From assembly GCA_023404495.1 (NCBI GenBank), contig JAEYBE010000020.1, positions 12,379-76,378 on the forward strand: a stretch of 64,000 nt of DNA, in the 5' to 3' direction. Origin of the DNA: Actinomycetes bacterium (lineage in GTDB: Bacteria > Actinomycetota > Thermoleophilia > Solirubrobacterales > JACPNS01). The notes beneath the pieces were generated by a model that was not told where the DNA came from, did not search any database, and was given only the letters and a program-made list of their open reading frames with translations. Positions 45,360-53,746 of the stretch are shown here, in pieces (the stretch's first letter is position 1; each line of letters begins with the position of its first letter). Made by a program: the position numbers and the translations under genes.

Positions 45360-45914
45360 ATGAGCCGCCGGGTTGTCTACAACACGGCGGCGACACTCGA
45401 CGGATACATCGCCGACGCCGCCGGCTCACTCGACTGGCTCTTCGCGGTCGACAACGACATGCAGCCGGATATCGAGAGCTTCATGGACACAACAGGCGCG
45501 CTCGTCTCCGGTTCGACCACCTACGAGTGGGTGCTCGAACACGAGGACCTGATCGCCCACCCGGAGAAGTGGTCGGGCTACTACGGGGGCCGGCCGTGGT
45601 TCGTCTTCACTTCCCGCGAGCTACCGGTGCCCGAGGGTGCTGACGTGCGCTTCGTGAACGGAACGCCGGAAGAGCTGATCGAAGCGATCGGGGCCGCTGC
45701 GTGCGATCAGCAGATCTGGATCTTCGGCGGCGGCGACCTGGTCGGCCAGTTCTTCGAAGCGGGACTGCTGGCCGAAGTGCAGGTCTCGGTGACTCCGGTG
45801 GTGCTCGGTGCGGGCGCGCCTCTCTTCACGACGCGGATCGAATCGGATCGCCTGCGACTCGAGCGGGTCGAGCACTTCGGGCAGTTCGCCCACCTGACCT
45901 ACTCGGTCACTTGA
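45360..45914 (+). CDS. Dihydrofolate reductase-like (RibD C-terminal domain) protein
   Basis: The 184-residue protein has the RibD_C/DHFR-like pattern: VVYNTAATLDGYIADAAGSLDWL at the start, GALVSGSTTYEW, and IWIFGGGDLVGQFFEAGLLAEVQVSVTPVVLGAGAPLF in the second half. Stand-alone members are NADPH-dependent reductases of unknown substrate, and true folate activity should not be assumed. Its start codon is contiguous with the purB stop. Confidence 0.85.
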   Translation: MSRRVVYNTAATLDGYIADAAGSLDWLFAVDNDMQPDIESFMDTTGALVSGSTTYEWVLEHEDLIAHPEKWSGYYGGRPWFVFTSRELPVPEGADVRFVNGTPEELIEAIGAAACDQQIWIFGGGDLVGQFFEAGLLAEVQVSVTPVVLGAGAPLFTTRIESDRLRLERVEHFGQFAHLTYSVT

Positions 45915-45937
45915 TCCGCGGGATTCGCGCGCACCAT

Positions 45938-45943
45938 TAGGAT
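45938..45943 (+). promoter_or_regulatory. Predicted -10 element of the phosphodiesterase-like gene
   Basis: TAGGAT ends 6 nt before the ATG at 45950, in the 35-bp gap after the reductase-like gene. It is the same hexamer as before purB and the asparaginase gene. Confidence 0.5.
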
Positions 45944-45949
45944 CGGACG

Positions 45950-47377
45950 ATGCCAGCCGCGGGCGCCCAGGCAATCGTGATCCTCGCCGACGGCGCTCGA
46001 GCCGATGTCTTCGCGCGCATGCTTGCGGCCGGAGAGCTGCCGGAGATTCAGCGTCACATCGTCGATCGCGGGAGCCACCGCACCGCCACAAGCACGTTCA
46101 CGAGCACGACGATCCCCGCGCACCTGCCCTTCATCACGGGACGATTTGCCGGCAGCGCGGATATACCCGGTTACCGCTGGTACGACAGCAGCAGGCAGCG
46201 CCCGGGACTGCCGCTTGGCCCCTGGAGCTTTCGCAACTACAACGGCCTTGAGGCCCGTTGGGTCAATGACGATGTGCTGCCCGAGGCACCGACGATCTTC
46301 GAACTCGCTCCGGGCTCACAGACGGTCTTCGGGACGATCACCCGAGGACTCGGACGCGAAGGCCTGATCGGGGCCAAGCGCAAGAACCTCGATTGGTTTC
46401 GCGCGCACTTCATGCACGACTACGTAGTTGCCGACGAGTCGGCGCGGCGCCTGCTTTGCGAGTCGCTCAAAGCTCACGCACCGTTTCGCTTCGTCGTCAT
46501 GCCGGGGATCGACTGGAACAGCCACTACGACGATCCCTTCGGCGAGGGCGCGCATGAGGCTTATCGCCGCGTCGACCGGACAGTCGGTGAGGCAGCCCGC
46601 GTGCTTGAGCGCACGGGCCGCTATGACTCGACACTGCTTGCGGTTGTGAGCGACCACGGCCACGAGCCCGTCGCCGAGCACTTTGACATCGGACCGGAGA
46701 TTGAGCGGCACTTCAATGTGAAGACGGCCTATCACTCGCTGAAGGGATTCGCGCGAAATCCAGCGGTGATCTCCGCGGTCAGCGGCAACGCGATGGCGCA
46801 TCTCTACTTCAACCGCCGCCCGGAAGGGATTGTCGATTGGCTGATCAGTACGCCCGCGATCGACATCGTCGCCGAGCGCGGTGCAAACGGCGCGATCGAC
46901 GTGAGCAGTAGACGCGGATCCGCGACGCTACGAGAGGTGCCAGGGGGGCTCGCCTACGAGACCCGTGGCGACGACCCCTTCGGCTACCCGGAGCTGCCGA
47001 CGGTCGTCGGTCTTGAGAGCGCTTTGCAGCTGACCGCGGGCAGCGAATATCCGGACGGCCTGCTGCAGCTGGCGCAGATCTTTCGCTCGCAGCGGACAGG
47101 CGACATCGTTGTGAGCGCGGCGCCGTCGTTCGATCTGCGCGAGCGATTCGAGCGACCCGAGCACCGCTCTTCCCACGGGGCGCTGCACGCCGCGCACATG
47201 AACGTGCCAGTGGCGATCAGCGAGCCGCTCGCCGAGGGCCCGATGCGCACAGCTGACGTATTCAGCATCGTGCTCGAATACCTGGAGATCGCTGAGCCGG
47301 ACGGTCTGGACGGTCGCTCGCGAACGCTGCGCGCGAATCAGTCGGTCGCCGGGCCGGCGCTCGCGCCCTCGGCCTGA
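45950..47377 (+). CDS. Alkaline-phosphatase-superfamily phosphodiesterase / nucleotide pyrophosphatase-like protein
   Basis: The 475-residue protein has the metal-binding and nucleophile layout of type I phosphodiesterases. Asp14 is in VILADGARADVF, a threonine-rich nucleophile loop FTSTTIPAHLPFITG lies near 49-63, and further ligands lie in VMPGIDWNSHY and VVSDHGHEPV. No signal peptide is visible, which is unusual since many family members are exported. The substrate may be a nucleotide, phospholipid head group or glycan. The 3' end overlaps the convergent flippase-like gene by 40 bp. Confidence 0.83.
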   Translation: MPAAGAQAIVILADGARADVFARMLAAGELPEIQRHIVDRGSHRTATSTFTSTTIPAHLPFITGRFAGSADIPGYRWYDSSRQRPGLPLGPWSFRNYNGLEARWVNDDVLPEAPTIFELAPGSQTVFGTITRGLGREGLIGAKRKNLDWFRAHFMHDYVVADESARRLLCESLKAHAPFRFVVMPGIDWNSHYDDPFGEGAHEAYRRVDRTVGEAARVLERTGRYDSTLLAVVSDHGHEPVAEHFDIGPEIERHFNVKTAYHSLKGFARNPAVISAVSGNAMAHLYFNRRPEGIVDWLISTPAIDIVAERGANGAIDVSSRRGSATLREVPGGLAYETRGDDPFGYPELPTVVGLESALQLTAGSEYPDGLLQLAQIFRSQRTGDIVVSAAPSFDLRERFERPEHRSSHGALHAAHMNVPVAISEPLAEGPMRTADVFSIVLEYLEIAEPDGLDGRSRTLRANQSVAGPALAPSA

Positions 47378-48339
47378 CCAGCTTCGCCAGTTCCGGCGCG
47401 GCGCGTTCGCGCAGTCAGATCGATTGCGCCGTAGACCGAATAGATCAGGGCAGCGACGATCGCCGTGCCCAGCAGCACGATGCCGGCCAGCGCCGCACGA
47501 TCGACGCCCTGGCCGGCGAAGAGCGCGGCCGATGCGGCGATCGAGGACGGCCCCGGTCCGATCGGCAGGGCGTTGAAGACCGTCGTCAGCAGAAACGCAA
47601 GCAGCGCGTCCGACATCGTTGGGTCAAGCCCCAGCGCCTTGAAGGTGATGTAGAAGCGGATCGGCTGCAGCGTGAGAACAACCGCGAGCAGCGCAGCGAG
47701 CCGGTAGCGCTCCCCCGAGTCCTCAAGCACACGCGCGGTCTTGGCGAACTCGCGGTCCTCGTAGCGGCGAAACACCCAGCGAACGATCAGCAGGAGCACC
47801 AAGACGGCCAGCCCGAAGACGCCGACCCACCACCACTCAAGCGAAGACGTGACGACGGCGAGGATCACCAGCCCGACAGTCAGCACCGCCTCGACGAGCA
47901 GCATCAGGCCGTCGGCTGTGAACATCTGCCCGATCGTCGGAGTTGGCGATGCGCCAGGCCGGGCGGCCCGCGGCGCGTCGTACTTGCGCACCAGTCCGAT
48001 CCGCACCCAGGCGCCGATGTAGGTCGGGACGATCGTGTCGGCGAGGAAGCGCAGCGCGCTTGAGCTGTGCAGCAGGCGCGGCTCGAGCGGCGCCCCGGCG
48101 GCGCCGACGCAGCGTCCCCATGCCTCGGCGCGAAACAGCAAAGCGACCAGGTGGAGAAGCACAAGCGCAACCAGCGCCTTCGTTGAGATCAGCTCCCAGG
48201 CGTCGGCGATCTCTCCGAAGTGCGACCACAACGCAATCACCAGCACCGCGATCGCGACCACCGGTCCGATCGTTCCGGTGATCACCTCGCGGCGCTCGAG
48301 CTTGCGCTCGCGCGCTGTCATCTCTTCTGGACTCATCAT
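47338..48339 (-). CDS. YbhN / lysylphosphatidylglycerol synthase TM-domain-like membrane protein
   Basis: The 333-residue protein has about eight hydrophobic segments and the pattern LRFLADTIVPTYIGAWVRIGLVRKYD and LLTTVFNALPIGPGPSSIAASAALF, matching the membrane domain of MprF and stand-alone YbhN-like proteins. These are thought to move lipids or polyprenyl-linked sugars. No synthase domain is attached. Its ATG overlaps the AlkA stop by 4 bp. The reason for coupling to DNA repair and HD genes is unclear. Confidence 0.82.
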   Translation of the reverse strand: MMSPEEMTARERKLERREVITGTIGPVVAIAVLVIALWSHFGEIADAWELISTKALVALVLLHLVALLFRAEAWGRCVGAAGAPLEPRLLHSSSALRFLADTIVPTYIGAWVRIGLVRKYDAPRAARPGASPTPTIGQMFTADGLMLLVEAVLTVGLVILAVVTSSLEWWWVGVFGLAVLVLLLIVRWVFRRYEDREFAKTARVLEDSGERYRLAALLAVVLTLQPIRFYITFKALGLDPTMSDALLAFLLTTVFNALPIGPGPSSIAASAALFAGQGVDRAALAGIVLLGTAIVAALIYSVYGAIDLTARTRRAGTGEAGQAEGASAGPATD

Positions 48340-48962
48340 TCAGGGGAGGCGTCGACCGATGCCCACAGGTAGCGACAGGCGAGCGTGCGATGCGGTCGCC
48401 AGCACTCGGAAACCTCGATCAAGAGGTCGTGACCCGGAAGCTCCTCCAGTCCGTACTCGATCATCACCGCCCGACGGATTCCGAGATCGCCCGTCGGCAT
48501 CACGTCTTCTCGGGAGAGGTGGAACATCAAGAACATCTGCGCCGTCCATACGCCAAGGCCTTTCACCGCGACCAGCTCGGCGATCACCTCGTCGTCGGGC
48601 AGGTCGTCGAGCCGAGTCAGTTCGAGCTCGCCGCTGACGACGTGTTCGGCCAGCGATCGCAGGTACTGCGTCTTTGCCCGGGAGAGTCCGCCGGCCGCCT
48701 TGAGCGCCTCAGGATCGGCCGCGAGAATCTGCTCGGGTGTGGGAATCTCGCCGCCGAAGAAGTCGATCACTCGCCGGTAGATAGCGGCCGCAGCCTTGAC
48801 CGAGAGCTGCTGGCCGGTGATCGCCCGCAGCAGCGCACCGTAATGGTCGTCCGGCCGCTCGGCTTCAACCGGATCAAGAGTGTCAGCCGGCACGCGCTCG
48901 ATCAGCGCAGCCATCACCGGGTCGGCGCGGCGCAAATGAGTTGTCGGGAGCATCCGCCCCAT
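48336..48962 (-). CDS. AlkA-like DNA-3-methyladenine glycosylase
   Basis: The 208-residue protein is a helix-hairpin-helix glycosylase of the AlkA branch: ITGQQLSVKAAAAIYRR, the hairpin VKGLGVWTAQMFLMF and the catalytic Asp159 in MPTGDLGIRRAV. It has no iron-sulfur cysteines, consistent with AlkA rather than Nth/MutY. It should excise alkylated purines. It starts at the last base of the HD-protein stop (TGATG), so the three genes HD, alkA-like and ybhN-like form an operon. Confidence 0.92.
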   Translation of the reverse strand: MGRMLPTTHLRRADPVMAALIERVPADTLDPVEAERPDDHYGALLRAITGQQLSVKAAAAIYRRVIDFFGGEIPTPEQILAADPEALKAAGGLSRAKTQYLRSLAEHVVSGELELTRLDDLPDDEVIAELVAVKGLGVWTAQMFLMFHLSREDVMPTGDLGIRRAVMIEYGLEELPGHDLLIEVSECWRPHRTLACRYLWASVDASPE

Positions 48963-49540
48963 CAGCCCGCGCCCAGCTCGGCAATCGTGCGCTTGAAGTC
49001 ATCGAGCTTGCCGGCGCACTGCGGCCCGAGGTCGTCTGCCCGCGCGTCGAAGTTCTTGACCAGTTCGCCGTAGTACCAGAGCTGGCCGTCGCGGCCCTCT
49101 TTGAAGCGCGGCCAAATCGCGTCGCCAAGCCGCCGATACTCGAGCAGCGTCGCGCGTGCGTTGTGCAGCTTGTCGGCCAGCGCGACGATCAGCTCGTCGC
49201 GCCGCTTGTTCGGGAGCGAGTCGAGGTAGGCCTGCTTGCGCGCTCGCCATGGCGGTTTTGGCCGCTCGTCGGTATCGGTGTTGGCGAGCACGATGCGCAG
49301 GACGTCATCGCCGAACCCAGCGCGAATCGCTTCGATGTGCTCGGGGCCGCCATCCTCGACCGCATCGTGGAGCAAGGCCGCGATCGCCTGGTCCTCGTTG
49401 CCGCCCATCTCAAGCACCAGCGACGTCACTCCCAGCAGGTGCGAGATGTAGGGAATCTCCGTGCCCTTGCGCGGCTGCTTCTTGTGAACGCGTCGCGCGT
49501 AGCGAACGGCCCGATCGAATCGCTTGGTGAGCTTTTCCAT
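48962..49540 (-). CDS. HD-domain hydrolase, MESH1/SpoT-hydrolase-like
   Basis: The 192-residue protein has the metal-binding pattern of RelA/SpoT-type HD hydrolases: FDRAVRYARRVHKKQ with an early His, PYISHLLGVTSLV, and ALLHDAVEDGG. No synthetase or regulatory domain is present, resembling small alarmone hydrolases that act on (p)ppGpp, although other nucleotides are possible. TAGATT (49549-49554) ends 8 nt before the ATG at 49540. It heads the three-gene minus-strand operon. Confidence 0.83.
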   Translation of the reverse strand: MEKLTKRFDRAVRYARRVHKKQPRKGTEIPYISHLLGVTSLVLEMGGNEDQAIAALLHDAVEDGGPEHIEAIRAGFGDDVLRIVLANTDTDERPKPPWRARKQAYLDSLPNKRRDELIVALADKLHNARATLLEYRRLGDAIWPRFKEGRDGQLWYYGELVKNFDARADDLGPQCAGKLDDFKRTIAELGAG

Positions 49541-49548
49541 GTCCGGAG

Positions 49549-49554
49549 AATCTA
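49549..49554 (-). promoter_or_regulatory. Predicted -10 element of the HD-hydrolase gene
   Basis: TAGATT on the minus strand ends 8 nt before the ATG at 49540, with no ribosome-binding site. Confidence 0.5.
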
Positions 49555-49696
49555 GGCGTGCTTCGCGCGAATCGACGTTCTCCGGCCCACGTCAACGAAT
49601 TTCCCGGTACCTTCAAAGGTGTAAGGCTCTTCCCCGCCGTGCAGACGTGGAAGCCGCAGGCGGGGCCATTGGACACAGAAGAGGACTAGAAACCTC

Positions 49697-50167
49697 ATGA
49701 ACGATGTACACCAGATGTCGGCTGAGGCATACGCCAAGCTCGAGGCCGAGATCGAAAAGCTTGAGACCGTCGACCGCCCGGCAATCGCCGAGAAGATCGC
49801 CGTCGCCCGCGAAGAAGGAGACCTCAAGGAAAACGCCGAGTACCACGCGGCCAAGAACGACCAGAGTTTCCTTGAGACCCGGATCCTCCAGCTGCGCGAC
49901 CAGCGGCAGAACGCGCAGATCGTCGAGAACGCGGGCAACGATTCGGAAATCGGCTTCGGCTCGACCTTCACGCTGCTCGACGTCGCGAGCGAGAAGGAGA
50001 TGACCTACACGATCGTCTCCTCGTTCGAGCAGGACGCATCGGCCGGCAAACTCTCAAATTCGTCGCCCGTGGCGGAAGCCGTGATCGGCAAGGCGCCCGG
50101 CGACGTCGTGACCGTCTCGCTGCCCAACGGAAAGCAGCGCGAGTTCAAAGTCGTGAGCCTCGGCTGA
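49697..50167 (+). CDS. greA: Transcription elongation factor GreA
   Basis: The 156-residue protein rescues backtracked RNA polymerase by stimulating transcript cleavage. It has the N-terminal coiled-coil with the acidic tip EEGDLKENAEYHAAKNDQ (about 35-52) and the C-terminal FKBP-like domain ending GDVVTVSLPNGKQREFKVV. A GAGG-like sequence lies about 12 nt before the ATG. It is followed after 43 nt by an uncharacterised gene with its own promoter-like hexamer. Confidence 0.95.
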   Translation: MNDVHQMSAEAYAKLEAEIEKLETVDRPAIAEKIAVAREEGDLKENAEYHAAKNDQSFLETRILQLRDQRQNAQIVENAGNDSEIGFGSTFTLLDVASEKEMTYTIVSSFEQDASAGKLSNSSPVAEAVIGKAPGDVVTVSLPNGKQREFKVVSLG

Positions 50168-50198
50168 ACTTGTAACCACCTCTGCTCGACCGAGTCTC

Positions 50199-50204
50199 TA
50201 CGAT
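50199..50204 (+). promoter_or_regulatory. Predicted -10 element before the uncharacterised gene at 50.2 kb
   Basis: TACGAT ends 6 nt before the ATG at 50211, as in the other leaderless genes. Confidence 0.5.
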
Positions 50205-50210
50205 CGCGCA

Positions 50211-50783
50211 ATGGCCGGTAGACAACTTGAGAAGCAGACTGCGAAGGCGCTCGTCGACCTTGAGCGCTGGCTCGCCAGACAGCCCGGGTGGAAATCCGGC
50301 GAACTCACGGGCGGCCGCGCCAGGAGTAATCGCAGCCCGGCGATCTTGAGTGAAAGCGACTGCGTTCTGCAGTTCGCGCGCTTCCTCAACAAGCAGGGAG
50401 TTCCTTGGAAGGACATCCACATTTCGGTGGCTCCGGGGCAGTGGCTGGTCGAGAAATCGGTCGCGGGACCGCGGCCGGCGCGGATCGATCTCGCGGTCGT
50501 GGACCGCGACCGGCTGGCCAAGCGAAAGGCTCCGCTGCGCCGCAGCAAGCAGGAGGACTTTCTCTTCGACGCCATCTTCGAGTTCACGCTCGCGGCAACT
50601 CGCCAAACCCGTGCGCTCAAACATGCAATCGACAAGGACACCTCCCGCGTTCGACGCTATCTCGACGACCTCTGGACGCGCCGCGGCTACGTGGTGATCG
50701 TCGAGGAGTCTGACCACGGGTGGGAACAACCGAGCCCCGCACCGGTCGACGCGCTCAGCGTGCATTACTTGAAGGCGTACTGA
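50211..50783 (+). CDS. Uncharacterised protein, weak nuclease-fold resemblance
   Basis: I do not recognise this 190-residue protein. It is soluble, with a basic N-terminal helix (RQLEKQTAKALVDLERWL). The central ARIDLAVVDR is followed about 35 residues later by DAIFEFTLAATRQ, spacing that loosely recalls the Asp and Glu of PD-(D/E)xK nucleases, though the Lys position is not clear. A further strand-like RGYVVIVEES occurs near the C-terminus. It sits alone between greA and purC with its own predicted leaderless promoter. Confidence 0.7.
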   Translation: MAGRQLEKQTAKALVDLERWLARQPGWKSGELTGGRARSNRSPAILSESDCVLQFARFLNKQGVPWKDIHISVAPGQWLVEKSVAGPRPARIDLAVVDRDRLAKRKAPLRRSKQEDFLFDAIFEFTLAATRQTRALKHAIDKDTSRVRRYLDDLWTRRGYVVIVEESDHGWEQPSPAPVDALSVHYLKAY

Positions 50784-50812
50784 GACCGCGCGTCTCCTGC
50801 GTGCTCGGCAAT

Positions 50813-50818
50813 TAGCAT
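50813..50818 (+). promoter_or_regulatory. Predicted -10 element of purC
   Basis: TAGCAT ends 6 nt before the purC ATG at 50825. There is no Shine-Dalgarno. Confidence 0.5.
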
Positions 50819-50824
50819 CGGGCG

Positions 50825-51736
50825 ATGCCCGATTTTGAGAACCTCCCCGCGCTCGACCTCCCGCTGCTCTCCAAGGGCAAGGTCCGCGACACCTACGAAC
50901 TGCCCGGCGGCGACCTGTTGATGGTCGCGAGCGACCGCATCAGCACCTATGACGCGATCCACCCAAATCCGATTCCCGGCAAGGGCAAGGTGCTGACCGG
51001 CACCAGCGTGTTCTGGTTTGGGCAGCTGGGCGGGATCGTCCAGAACCACCTGATCAGCGCAATCGAAGACGTGCCGCCGGTGCTGCGTGGGCGTGCCCTG
51101 AAGGTGCGCCGGCTCGACATGCTGCCGATCGAATGCGTGGTGCGCGGGTACCTCGCCGGATCGGGCTGGAGCGATTACAAGGAGTCCGGCGCAGTCTGCG
51201 GCGTGGAGCTGCCGGACGGCCTGCTCGAATCTTCCGAGCTGCCCGAGCCGATCTTCACACCGGCGACCAAGGCTCAGATCGGCGACCACGATGAGAACAT
51301 CGACGATGCCGGTGCGATCGCAGCGCTGGGCGGCGACGAGGCGACCTACAACGAGATCAAGCGACTCTCGATAGCGATCTACGAGCACGCCCGCCGCCAC
51401 GCGGCCGAACGCGGGATCATCCTCGCCGACACCAAATTCGAGTTCGGCCGCGATCCCGAAAGCGGCGTGATCGTGCTCGGGGACGAAGTGCTCACCCCCG
51501 ACTCCTCGCGCTACTGGCCCGCGGACGTCTATGAGCCAGGACGCGTACAGGCATCGTTTGACAAGCAGTTCGTGCGCGACTGGGCGCGCTCGACCGGCTG
51601 GGACAAGACTCCGCCGGCGCCGGAGATTCCGCCGCACATCGTCGAGCAGACGCAGCAGCGATACATCGAGGCCTACGAGCGCCTGACCGGCGAGAGCTTC
51701 TCCGCCTGGCTTGACAGCGTGGGCGCGTTGGCCTAG
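50825..51736 (+). CDS. purC: Phosphoribosylaminoimidazole-succinocarboxamide synthase
   Basis: The 303-residue SAICAR synthetase joins aspartate to CAIR. Motifs are LLSKGKVRDTYEL, MVASDRISTYD, RRLDMLPIECVVRGYLAGSGW, LADTKFEFG and DEVLTPDSSRYW. It is of the longer type (about 300 residues, as in many actinobacteria and yeast) rather than the 240-residue enterobacterial type. Two uncharacterised genes follow at short distance. Confidence 0.97.
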   Translation: MPDFENLPALDLPLLSKGKVRDTYELPGGDLLMVASDRISTYDAIHPNPIPGKGKVLTGTSVFWFGQLGGIVQNHLISAIEDVPPVLRGRALKVRRLDMLPIECVVRGYLAGSGWSDYKESGAVCGVELPDGLLESSELPEPIFTPATKAQIGDHDENIDDAGAIAALGGDEATYNEIKRLSIAIYEHARRHAAERGIILADTKFEFGRDPESGVIVLGDEVLTPDSSRYWPADVYEPGRVQASFDKQFVRDWARSTGWDKTPPAPEIPPHIVEQTQQRYIEAYERLTGESFSAWLDSVGALA

Positions 51737-51748
51737 GGGGCCGGGCTC

Positions 51749-52171
51749 GTGGCGGGATCAGTCGACATCGTGTTTGACGGTCTCGCCGGGGACGAGGAGT
51801 CCGTATCGCCAGCACTACCTCGCGTCTTACAGGTGCTCGCGCGACGGGGCGTGCGCGCAACGTTCTACGTGCCGCCCGCGCTGGCCGAAGCTGAACCGTT
51901 TGCGCTGACGATGATCGAGAACGGCGGGCAGATGATTGGGAACGGCGACCCGCCGGTCGGCGATGCGGTCGCTGAGCGAGACAAATCTCCGGCCGACTGG
52001 CACTCGGCGATGCAGCTCGCGGTCGGGCGGGCCGTCAGCGGCGGCGGACACGCCACGCTCGTGTTTGCGCTGGCTGGACTCGAGCGGGGCGACGCGATGG
52101 GCTTCTTTGACGAGACGATCGACCTCCTGGCCGGGCTGCGTCGAGCCGGGTCGCTGACGATCGAGGGGTAG
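51749..52171 (+). CDS. Degenerate polysaccharide-deacetylase-like protein
   Basis: The 140-residue protein resembles the N-terminal part of NodB-type deacetylases. IVFDGLAGDEESVSPALPRVLQVLARRGVRATFYVPPALAEAEPFALTMIENGGQMIGNG aligns by eye with the usual FDDG, TPRVLDLLARHGVRATFFV and GHEIGNH blocks (about residues 7-66). The metal ligands are lost: the Asp pair is a single Asp, and both histidines of the HxxxxH block are gone. The protein is also short. It is therefore probably non-catalytic. It starts with GTG 12 nt after purC and is followed by another gene after 3 nt. Confidence 0.6.
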   Translation: MAGSVDIVFDGLAGDEESVSPALPRVLQVLARRGVRATFYVPPALAEAEPFALTMIENGGQMIGNGDPPVGDAVAERDKSPADWHSAMQLAVGRAVSGGGHATLVFALAGLERGDAMGFFDETIDLLAGLRRAGSLTIEG

Positions 52172-52174
52172 CGC

Positions 52175-52993
52175 GTGGGCTGGCCGCCGATCCGCGATTC
52201 GCGTTTGTCGTCAAGGCTCTCGATGGGCGAAGAAGAGTTCGCCGCGCTCGCGGCCAAGCTCGCTCACCGGATTGCGGCTCGCGAGTTCTCCGACGCCGAT
52301 TACGAGCGCGCCTGCGCCTACCCATGGGAGCGTCCCGAGCACACGTTCTGGATGGAGGACGGCGCGGTCGAACTGCTGGACCCCGGTGCGCGACCGCACG
52401 CCGGCCGCGCGCAGCGTTATCCGCTGATCACGTTCGGATCAAACGGCGCGCCTGGCGTGCTGGCCGAGAAGTTGGCGGTGCTGCCCGAGGACGAGCGCGA
52501 CGTGCTGGCTCTGACCGGGACGCTGAGCGGATTTACGGTGGCCCCTTCGGCGCACCTTGCCGTCTACGGCGCGCTCCCGGCGACGATCGTTCGCGACGCG
52601 GATTCCAATACGCGAGCGGGTCTGCTGATGGTCACTGCCGAACAGTTCGAGGTACTCACGCGCACCGAGTTCAACTACGTGCTCGCGCGGATCGACGGCG
52701 CGGCGTTCTCGTCCGACCTCGACGTCGCGCCGCCGGACTCGATCTTCGTCTACGTCTCGCGCTGGGGGGCTTTCGCGCCCGACGGGGTCGCGCAGGCTTC
52801 ACAGGCGAGCCAGGCCGCACTGCTTGACCGCGCTGCAGAGCTTGTGATCGACGAGCACGCCGACGGACGCGGGCTCGTGCACCGGGTTTTCAGCAACTAC
52901 GCATGGGCGGTCGAGACCGCGCAGCCGCGACTGGCCGAGCACGCGGTGCCGTTCGTCGGCGCCGAGTGGGAACTTTTCAGCACTCGCCCTTGA
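52175..52993 (+). CDS. Uncharacterised protein
   Basis: I do not recognise this 272-residue protein with confidence. It starts with GTG 3 nt after the deacetylase-like stop, so the two are coupled. The segment YPLITFGSNGAPGVLAEKL (about 88-106) resembles the YGSN phosphate-loop motif of gamma-glutamylcyclotransferase-fold proteins, and APSAHLAVYGALPATIV follows. The aromatic-rich FSNYAWAVETAQP lies near the C-terminus. No membrane segment or signal peptide is visible. The 3' end overlaps a convergent gene by 17 bp. Confidence 0.65.
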   Translation: MGWPPIRDSRLSSRLSMGEEEFAALAAKLAHRIAAREFSDADYERACAYPWERPEHTFWMEDGAVELLDPGARPHAGRAQRYPLITFGSNGAPGVLAEKLAVLPEDERDVLALTGTLSGFTVAPSAHLAVYGALPATIVRDADSNTRAGLLMVTAEQFEVLTRTEFNYVLARIDGAAFSSDLDVAPPDSIFVYVSRWGAFAPDGVAQASQASQAALLDRAAELVIDEHADGRGLVHRVFSNYAWAVETAQPRLAEHAVPFVGAEWELFSTRP

Positions 52994-53690
52994 GAACGCA
53001 GGCGGTGACGCTGTCGAAGATGCTGCGGCTGTCCTGCTGCTGCGCCTCGATCTGCTGCTGCGCGTTGGCCCTGCCCTCGGCGAGGCCCTTCTCGCGAGCA
53101 GCCTCAATCGCCGCGGCTGCCTTCGCCTGCATCTGATCGAAGGCGCGCTCGTAGCTGTTTGCCGCGCTCAGCTTGGCGGTCTGCACGGCCTCGTCAATGC
53201 GCTGGTCGACCTGGGCGCTCGATGGGCGGCTGGCCTGCCCGGCGAGGAACGCAACGGCCATCGCTCCGGCGATCGCGAGGACGCTGAAGAGAACCTTGAA
53301 GAAGGAGCTTCCCGAGGTTGCCGGAGGGGCCTGCGTTGCCGGTGCACGGCGCTTGGGCGGCGCCGATTGCGCCCGTCGCGCCGAACGCGTGAGCGGCGGC
53401 TCAGTCGCTCGCTGGCGGCGGGCGATCTGGGTCTGCGACATCACGCGGGTCGGCGTGCTCGATTCGCGCCGCGCCTTCTCAAACGCCGTGCCGCACGATG
53501 GGCACCATTCGCCGGTGATCTCCCACGCGAGCGAGCACTCCGGACAGACGCGCAGCGGCGCGTAGGTGCGTGGGTCCAGCTGATGGGTCTGCGCTTCGTT
53601 GCCTGCGAAATCCTGCCGGATCGTCGGCGCGTCGGGAGCGGCGTCAAAGCGCGTAGGCGTCAGCGTGTCGGTGTCGTGCTTCTTGGTCAT
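52977..53690 (-). CDS. Zinc-ribbon, single-pass membrane protein of unknown function
   Basis: The 237-residue protein has a zinc-ribbon (CPECSLAWEITGEWCPSC, about 49-66), a basic Arg/Ala/Pro linker, and one membrane helix (FFKVLFSVLAIAGAMAVAFLAGQ, about 136-158). An external segment of about 80 residues follows, predicted as coiled-coil from its Ala/Gln/Glu content, ending with cysteines in DSVTACVLKGEC. The topology suggests a cytoplasmic zinc-binding head and an extracytoplasmic helical tail, perhaps disulfide-linked. I cannot name a family. Confidence 0.7.
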   Translation of the reverse strand: MTKKHDTDTLTPTRFDAAPDAPTIRQDFAGNEAQTHQLDPRTYAPLRVCPECSLAWEITGEWCPSCGTAFEKARRESSTPTRVMSQTQIARRQRATEPPLTRSARRAQSAPPKRRAPATQAPPATSGSSFFKVLFSVLAIAGAMAVAFLAGQASRPSSAQVDQRIDEAVQTAKLSAANSYERAFDQMQAKAAAAIEAAREKGLAEGRANAQQQIEAQQQDSRSIFDSVTACVLKGEC

Positions 53691-53746
53691 CGGGTGATTA
53701 CAACACCGCGGGCGCCGAAATGTCTCACTTGGAACGCAGCGAGATG

